The position numbers and the translations under genes are program-made. Source: Candidatus Shapirobacteria bacterium (GTDB lineage: Bacteria; Patescibacteriota; Microgenomatia; UBA12405). From it: a DNA stretch of 28,323 nucleotides. The stretch spans positions 1 to 28,323 of the forward strand of contig JAQVQI010000004.1 of assembly GCA_028701645.1 (NCBI GenBank), given 5' to 3'. How positions within the stretch are numbered: the stretch's first letter is position 1; every line of letters begins with the position of its first letter. Below are positions 24,853-28,323 of the stretch, piece after piece. The notes under the pieces are model-generated. The model did no database searches. It was not told where the DNA came from and worked only from the letters and a program-made list of their open reading frames with translations.

Positions 24853-24879
24853 TTAGCAATATAATAGAACGACTGCTAA
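24853..24879 (-). promoter_or_regulatory. Degenerate CIRCE operator upstream of hrcA
   Basis: TTAGCA-N15-TGCTAA, 27 bp, with the same geometry as CIRCE (TTAGCACTC-N9-GAGTGCTAA). The outer six bases of both arms are exact, while the inner three of each arm are not (CTC/GAG replaced). It overlaps the -10 box (24861-24866), as expected for repression by HrcA. Confidence 0.75.
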
Positions 24880-24889
24880 ATGATGTCAA
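24861..24889 (-). promoter_or_regulatory. Sigma70-type promoter of the hrcA operon
   Basis: TTGACA (24884-24889), 17-base spacer, TATTAT (24861-24866), one mismatch from TATAAT. The transcript should start about 3 bases before the hrcA ATG, giving a nearly leaderless mRNA. It overlaps the CIRCE operator. Confidence 0.85.
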
Positions 24890-24912
24890 GAGGGGAAAAC
24901 ATAATTGATTGT

Positions 24913-24981
24913 AAAAAAACGAGGGGCTACTGGGGAAGGGGGAAAAGAAAACGAAGGACAACTCCCCCAACCCAGCAGCCC
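24913..24981 (-). terminator. Strong rho-independent terminator upstream of hrcA
   Basis: GGGCTGCTGGG-TTGGGGGA pairs with TCCCCCTTCCCCAGTAGCCC with small mismatches (arms about 24923-24942 and 24963-24981). A T7 run follows on the minus strand (24913-24919). It ends the accessory transcript about 24 bases before the hrcA -35 box. Confidence 0.88.
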
Positions 24982-25058
24982 AAAAGGACAGAACACTCAC
25001 AGAGAGAAAGGATTTAAAGACCGATTACCTCAACGAGGAACAAAGTAATGGCGAAAAC

Positions 25059-25130
25059 CTATAAGAATGCCACTACCACCTGATGACAGGTTTTCCCAAT
25101 GAATTCCCCTATTTTCAGTAGTATTTTCAT
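25059..25130 (-). CDS. Tiny ORF (23 codons), possible leader peptide
   Basis: The ORF begins MKILLKIGEFIGK and ends VVVAFL, with a hydrophobic C-terminal half. The AGGAAG at 25138-25143 lies 7 bases before the ATG, a moderate Shine-Dalgarno site. The reading frame covers a hairpin ACCTG-TCAT-CAGGT. The first arm of this hairpin also takes part in a rival stem, AAAACCT / AGGTTTT, that extends beyond the stop. About 80 bases after the stop lies the strong terminator. This resembles a leader-peptide or attenuator design, but no amino-acid codon bias is visible. It may be chance. Confidence 0.3.
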   Translation of the reverse strand: MKILLKIGEFIGKTCHQVVVAFL

Positions 25131-25296
25131 TTTCTCACTTCCTTTCAGGTGTGTCGGTTTTATTGATGGTGGTGATGGTGATGATGAATTTTTCCATGGA
25201 TTTTAATACAGACTTAGCGTTCCCGGAATCAAATACGTCATAGAATAGTAGTTAGTAAAGAGAGTGCTCTGAATGGTTTAATAATAAATATTATTT

Positions 25297-25306
25297 TTCC
25301 TCCTTT
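25297..25306 (-). promoter_or_regulatory. Orphan Shine-Dalgarno site with no usable start codon
   Basis: AAAGGAGGAA is a strong site on the minus strand, but the 20 bases after it contain no ATG, GTG or TTG. The one open frame uses ATA/ATT first (reading IFIIKPFRALSLL) and stops after about 17 codons. A non-canonical start, a sequence error or a decayed gene may explain it. Confidence 0.45.
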
Positions 25307-25398
25307 CTCCAGATATCAAGATAACAATCAAGCTGACATCTTATTATGTACACGACAACGACAAGTCAGTCTTAGGAACACATTCAGGTGTCTTTAAA

Positions 25399-25555
25399 CT
25401 AAATCACTCCATTCCATTTATTTTTTCTGTTGGATTGTTGGGTTTCAACGACTATTTGGTCAGTGATGATTGCTTTGTCGGTGATGTTAAGCGTTGAGTA
25501 TGCAACCACAAGGGACAAAACGACCATGATTGGGAATAGTCTTTTAAAAAAACAT
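25399..25555 (-). pseudogene. Small signal-peptide-like gene broken at a T7 run
   Basis: An AGGAGG site (25561-25566) lies 5 bases before ATG at 25553-25555, but that frame stops after TTT TTT as TAA. Dropping one T from the T7 run (25546-25552) opens a 51-codon frame to TAG (25399-25401). It would read MFFKRLFPIMVVLSLVV and go on into a polar tail (TDQIVVETQQSNRKNK), typical of a signal peptide plus a short secreted peptide. As written, only the inner ATG (25525-25527, 42 codons) is open. The break may be a sequencing error, a real mutation, or programmed slippage on T7A4. Mature function is unknown. Confidence 0.5.
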
Positions 25556-25690
25556 ATTGGCCTCCTTTCTTATTCTGCAAGTTAAAGTGGGTAAAGATTT
25601 GTATCGCAAAGTGATATATCTTTAACAATTTCATCATTATAATGAAATTATATTGACCTGAATATATCCTAAAAACGTGGCAAAAGCAAA

Positions 25691-25993
25691 TTATTTAGCG
25701 TCTTTTTGAGAGTAAACAAAGAAAAGACAAATAAAAAGACCAGTAATAAGGATTAAATTGATTATAAAAAACTGATGAAAAAAAAGAAGAATTAATAAAG
25801 ATAGTAGATATAAAGATAGTAAAATATTAAGTTGATGATTTTTGAAAAATATATAGAAAGTAGATATAAAAGCAGAAAATATTATTAAAAAAAAACTAAT
25901 TTTTGACCAAATAAACTCAGGGGGTACAAAAATTATAAAAATAGCCAAACTTAACCAAAAAATAATAGAAAAAACTAGATATTTCTTATTCAT
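25691..25993 (-). CDS. Small four-helix membrane protein of unknown function
   Basis: This 100-residue protein is almost entirely hydrophobic. About four transmembrane helices are visible (roughly residues 5-24, 29-50, 55-74 and 75-94), with Phe, Ile and Leu dominating and a few charges at the ends (MNKK at the start, KDAK at the end). No motif is seen. The ATG overlaps the RmuC stop by 8 bases (ATGAATAA), so translation is coupled and it belongs to the same operon. Proteins of this sort often follow RmuC in Patescibacteria, but that is general recollection and the role is unknown. Confidence 0.6.
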   Translation of the reverse strand: MNKKYLVFSIIFWLSLAIFIIFVPPEFIWSKISFFLIIFSAFISTFYIFFKNHQLNILLSLYLLSLLILLFFHQFFIINLILITGLFICLFFVYSQKDAK

Positions 25994-27071
25994 GGAGCTG
26001 TTGATTGTCTTGAGGTTCTTCGGTTTTTATTTTGTTGACAATTTTAACTAATTGATTGGTACGAGTGGCGTCGACGGCGACATATTGTTTTTGAAGTGAT
26101 TCAATCCGAACTCCGATATCTTTAAAACCTTTATTGTAATTTTCAAATTCTTCGCCAAATTTTTTGATGTAGCCAATGATAGTGGCCACATTTTTTTGGT
26201 ATCGAAAATTGTCGTAAGCCTGATGGACCATTCGTAAAATTGCGGTAAAGCTAAAGGGACCGGCCAAAATAACTTTTTTAGCCATAGCATCTTGCCAAAC
26301 TTGGGGGAAACGATCGTAAATAAAACTAAAAATCATTTCGTTGGGGATAAATAAAATAACAAAATCGACAGTATTTTCCTCTGGATTTATGTATTCTCTG
26401 CTAGTAACTTCTTTGATTTTGGATTTGATATCTTGTTCAAAAAGTTTTTTGTAACGTTCTTTTTCTTCTTTACTGTCGGCTTCACTCATTTTGACTAAAT
26501 TTTGATAAGGAAATTTTGAGTCAACATTGACCTTCATCCCATCGGGCATATAGACAGTAAAATCAGGGCGAGAAGAATCACCAGAAACTTGTTTGTCATA
26601 ACTAACTCCACTGACAAAGCCAGACATTCTGAGTAAATCCTCGGCGACTTGTTCACCAAAAGCACCACGCATTTGATTGTTACTTAAAACATTTTTGAGA
26701 CCTTCAGTGGTAACCTTTAGTTGGTTGGTAAGAGTTTTTTGTTCCTCGAGTTTTTCAGTCAAGCTTGAAAAAGAACCAGTGCGTTTGATTTCGACTTCCT
26801 CCATTTTTTTGTTATTCTTTTCGATTTCTAGCAAGGCTCGGTTAACTAATTCTTCAATGGCTTGTTTTTTGTTATTTAGATCAGTTCCTACTTTTTCATT
26901 GGCTAGATTGATTAAATTAGTATTCGCTTGGTTTAAAATTTCGGGAAATTTTTGATTGAACTGGTTGAAAAATTGGTCACTAAATTCATTGGGATTATTT
27001 TTTTTTGATTTAAAAATAAGGAAAATAAGGATAAGAAGAATCAAAACTAGAAGAATATAAATAAAGGTCAT
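25986..27071 (-). CDS. rmuC: RmuC-family DNA recombination protein
   Basis: This 361-residue protein limits recombination-linked DNA inversions; its exact biochemistry is poorly known. The start at 27069-27071 (MTFIYILLVL) is preferred to a TTG at 27086 that adds five residues without a clear ribosome site. A membrane helix (about 2-21) anchors it. A long coiled coil follows (FPEILNQANTNLINLANEKVG to EEQKTLTNQLKVTTEGLK). The RmuC domain carries RGAFGEQVAEDLLRMSGF, VNVDSKFPYQNLV, FVILFIPNE and LAGPFSFTAILRMVHQAY. It follows an unknown gene by 17 bases and precedes the small membrane gene. It is well supported as a family member. Confidence 0.92.
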   Translation of the reverse strand: MTFIYILLVLILLILIFLIFKSKKNNPNEFSDQFFNQFNQKFPEILNQANTNLINLANEKVGTDLNNKKQAIEELVNRALLEIEKNNKKMEEVEIKRTGSFSSLTEKLEEQKTLTNQLKVTTEGLKNVLSNNQMRGAFGEQVAEDLLRMSGFVSGVSYDKQVSGDSSRPDFTVYMPDGMKVNVDSKFPYQNLVKMSEADSKEEKERYKKLFEQDIKSKIKEVTSREYINPEENTVDFVILFIPNEMIFSFIYDRFPQVWQDAMAKKVILAGPFSFTAILRMVHQAYDNFRYQKNVATIIGYIKKFGEEFENYNKGFKDIGVRIESLQKQYVAVDATRTNQLVKIVNKIKTEEPQDNQQLHE

Positions 27072-27088
27072 AAAAGAATAATACAATA

Positions 27089-27505
27089 TTATTTAATTAT
27101 TTTGAGGTTTGGACTATCAAATCCGTGCTGAGCCACATCGAAATGGAACTCGACTGTAGGCATTTTTTGATGAATAAAATCAACGATTTTAACAATTACT
27201 TCGCTATTGTTTATTCCTGCCCAAGAGGCATCACCTAATATACTTGAAAATCCTTTTTCAAATCTTGGTGAAATCATTAAGTTGTTTTCGGGCAAATATT
27301 GTTCAAATTCAGAGTTTAAGTTGGCCATTAGGTCGATTAGTTGTTCTTGGAGCTGTTGTCGGTTAGGGTGAATTCTAGAACCCTTAACATCGAATAAAAA
27401 CAGACAAGAACCGTTGTTTTTAATGTATTTATCAGCTTTTTTAATACATTCTTCGATACTGACACCTTTTTGAATTTTTTCACTATTAATCCGTTCTGGT
27501 GTCAT
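27089..27505 (-). CDS. Unknown 138-residue protein, weakly SatD/nucleotide-cyclase-like
   Basis: I do not recognise a firm family. One stretch (CLFLFDVKGSRIHPNRQQL, about residues 34-52) resembles the GDIVGSR-type opening of SatD-like proteins, whose fold is related to nucleotide cyclases. A later ILGDASWAGINN segment is placed like their GDEFQG motif. This is a pattern impression, and the catalytic acids are not secure. The N-terminus (MTPERINSEKIQKGVSIEECIKKADKYI) is helical and charged. It lies 3 bases after dut and 17 before rmuC, firmly inside the operon. It may bind nucleotide, but no function can be claimed. Confidence 0.4.
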   Translation of the reverse strand: MTPERINSEKIQKGVSIEECIKKADKYIKNNGSCLFLFDVKGSRIHPNRQQLQEQLIDLMANLNSEFEQYLPENNLMISPRFEKGFSSILGDASWAGINNSEVIVKIVDFIHQKMPTVEFHFDVAQHGFDSPNLKIIK

Positions 27506-27508
27506 AGA

Positions 27509-27940
27509 TTATTTTACTCCAGTTGTCCCGAAACCGCCGCGATTAACCGATTCCATTTTGTCAACCTCTTGGAAATCGAAATTTTCACATTTAATTAATA
27601 ATAGTTGACAGAGACGAGTCCCCTTTTCAATACTAACTGAACTATCAGTAAAGTTGTAGGCAATAAAATGATATTCATCGTTATCACCACAAAAATCACG
27701 ATCAAAAACTCCGACTCCATTGAGCCCCATCAGACCAAGTTTGTGGGTAGATGAGCGTGGGGCCATGAGAATAAAATAACCATCAGGTATTTCAATGGCG
27801 ACGTTCATAGGGATATAACCAAATTGATGAGATTCAATAGTGAAGTCGGTTCGAGCACACAAGTCGACAGCAACAGCACCGGCTGTCTTGTGAACCGGTA
27901 AAGGCAAAGATTTATCGAAACGTTTGATTTTTAATTTCAT
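27509..27940 (-). CDS. dut: Deoxyuridine 5'-triphosphate nucleotidohydrolase (dUTPase)
   Basis: This 143-residue enzyme of standard trimeric length splits dUTP into dUMP and pyrophosphate, keeping uracil out of DNA. Motif 1 is AGAVAVDLCA (normally AGYDL.A), motif 2 APRSSTHKLGL, and motif 3 GVGVFDRDFCGDNDEY (normally G.ID.DYRGE, with the catalytic Asp kept). Motif 4 is KGTRLCQLLL, and motif 5 is the Gly-rich RGGFGTTG. The uracil-selecting Tyr of motif 3 is replaced by Phe and the RG by CG, a mild divergence. It starts at the ATGA overlap with the nuclease gene, so translation is coupled. The neighbourhood (nuclease, RmuC) suggests DNA upkeep. Confidence 0.92.
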   Translation of the reverse strand: MKLKIKRFDKSLPLPVHKTAGAVAVDLCARTDFTIESHQFGYIPMNVAIEIPDGYFILMAPRSSTHKLGLMGLNGVGVFDRDFCGDNDEYHFIAYNFTDSSVSIEKGTRLCQLLLIKCENFDFQEVDKMESVNRGGFGTTGVK

Positions 27941-28323
27941 TTGAAATATTTATCAAATAAATAATGAAGGTGGTCGGGGTCGTCACATTTGGGTGATGGG
28001 GCAAATTCTAGATTAAGAATTTTTTGATAGGTGTCGATAATTAATTTTGAGAGATTATCGACATGTTCATCGGTAATTTGGAAATCGACTTTTTTGAAAT
28101 TGCCACGAGCGTCTTTTTCAATAAAATCAATAGTCCCCGATTGGACATGATAAGGAAAACCAATGGAGTGTTGACACAAAAGTTTATAAAAAACTAATTG
28201 ACGGAAGTAATCCCCATCCTGAGAAAGCTGCTGATATTTGGAGTCGGGTTTACCGGTTTTGAAATCAACAACATTAACGTTTTTACCATCAAGAAGTTCA
28301 ATTTTATCGATTTTACCAGTTAA
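27937..28323 (-). CDS. PD-(D/E)XK nuclease domain, C-terminal part of a RecB-like or UvrD-like protein (runs off right edge)
   Basis: The open frame continues to the window end, giving 128 residues with no start inside. The sequence has LTGKIDKIEL, then NVNVVDFKTGKP, and later DGDYFRQLVFYKLL. The Asp of GKID and the D-x-K of VDFKTGK are the PD-(D/E)XK catalytic residues. The Q-L-x-x-Y helix is the RecB-family QxxxY motif. Such domains form the C-terminus of UvrD/PcrA-type helicases or AddB-like exonucleases in Patescibacteria, acting at DNA breaks. Which full protein this belongs to cannot be told from here. The stop overlaps the dut start (ATGA), so both are one operon. Confidence 0.8.
   Translation of the reverse strand, partial: LTGKIDKIELLDGKNVNVVDFKTGKPDSKYQQLSQDGDYFRQLVFYKLLCQHSIGFPYHVQSGTIDFIEKDARGNFKKVDFQITDEHVDNLSKLIIDTYQKILNLEFAPSPKCDDPDHLHYLFDKYFK

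Larger units (their letters stand above)
24880..25690. other. Stretch without a recognised gene; small-ORF and hairpin-rich accessory region
   Basis: No conserved protein is found in these 811 bases. On the minus strand there are three strong or moderate Shine-Dalgarno sequences (25561-25566, 25297-25306, 25138-25145), tiny ORFs, several hairpins and a strong terminator (24913-24981). One SD precedes a small gene broken by a frameshift at T7. One SD has no ATG, GTG or TTG downstream in range. No tRNA, rRNA or CRISPR repeat is seen. Two TATAAT boxes (25636-25641 and 25647-25652) could start a minus-strand transcript, but their -35 boxes are poor. Confidence 0.6.

Noticed and set aside
25021..25085. 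Plus-strand ORF of 11 codons beginning MAKTYKN
   Set aside because: Too short; the terminator and SDs in this area all point to the minus strand.
25170..25200. His7 run as a metal-binding gene
   Set aside because: The frame has stops just before and after, and no start or SD in frame. It is reported only as part of the decayed tract.
25452..25637. 61-codon ORF at the start of the small-ORF tract
   Set aside because: It begins upstream without an SD and reads through the AGGAGG that belongs to the ATG at 25555. Composition is odd and its frame conflicts with the signal-peptide-like frame.
1..28323. UGA recoded to Gly, as in Gracilibacteria/SR1
   Set aside because: Normal genes end at TGA, with GTGA and ATGA overlaps, and no in-frame TGA occurs within conserved proteins.
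1..28323. tRNA, rRNA, CRISPR arrays, insertion sequences
   Set aside because: No T-loop or cloverleaf patterns, no regularly spaced direct repeats and no transposase were seen in either strand.

Overview
The window looks like a contiguous piece of a Patescibacteria (Candidate Phyla Radiation) chromosome, most likely Microgenomates. This is inferred from low GC, tightly packed compact genes, an alanyl-tRNA synthetase and a prolyl-tRNA synthetase in stripped-down forms, a Lon-type ATPase without its protease, an actin-like/transmembrane/baseplate-J-like surface protein next to a sortase, and RmuC with a small membrane protein. UGA is used as an ordinary stop (for example in the two genes that end in ATGA or GTGA overlaps), so the recoded-UGA lineages (Gracilibacteria, Absconditabacteria) are unlikely. 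Every recognised gene is on the minus strand except one lone plus-strand gene at 1321..1815.

Read in the direction of minus-strand transcription, from high to low coordinates: (1) 28323..25691 is an operon with the end of a PD-(D/E)XK nuclease domain (probably part of a helicase-nuclease), dUTPase, an unknown protein with weak SatD/cyclase-like features, RmuC and a four-helix membrane protein. (2) 25690..24880 is an unusual non-housekeeping stretch with strong Shine-Dalgarno sequences, tiny broken or overlapping ORFs, competing hairpins and a very strong terminator. (3) 24889..20667 is the heat-shock operon hrcA-grpE-dnaK-dnaJ, with a sigma70-type promoter and a degenerate CIRCE operator, closed by a perfect terminator. 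(4) 20643..17366 is nusA-infB and a degenerate DHH-type protein. (5) 17259..16915 is a small unknown gene with a strong ribosome binding site and its own terminator. (6) 16865..6692 is a long run: rpsO, pnp, the Lon-like ATPase, RNase J, proS, ftsK, a RodZ-like protein and two small single-pass membrane proteins. (7) 6588..1885 is alaS, the surface-assembly protein and a sortase. (8) 1321..1815 (+) is the lone unknown gene with a long terminator. (9) 1115..1 is ruvX, a zinc ribbon and the start of mltG.

The window mixes RNA metabolism (RNase J, PNPase, NusA, IF-2, S15), protein quality control (HrcA/GrpE/DnaK/DnaJ), tRNA charging, division and envelope work (FtsK, RodZ-like, MltG, sortase and surface protein) and DNA repair or nucleotide hygiene (nuclease, dUTPase, RmuC, RuvX).

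Two translation-start styles can be seen. Several housekeeping genes carry a TATAAT or TATACT box only 5-7 bases before ATG, which predicts leaderless mRNAs. The small unknown genes carry strong AGGAGG sites 5-7 bases before ATG. The most unusual stretch is 24880..25690, where a signal-peptide-like small gene is broken at a T7 run and a tiny ORF sits among mutually exclusive hairpins upstream of a strong terminator and hrcA.
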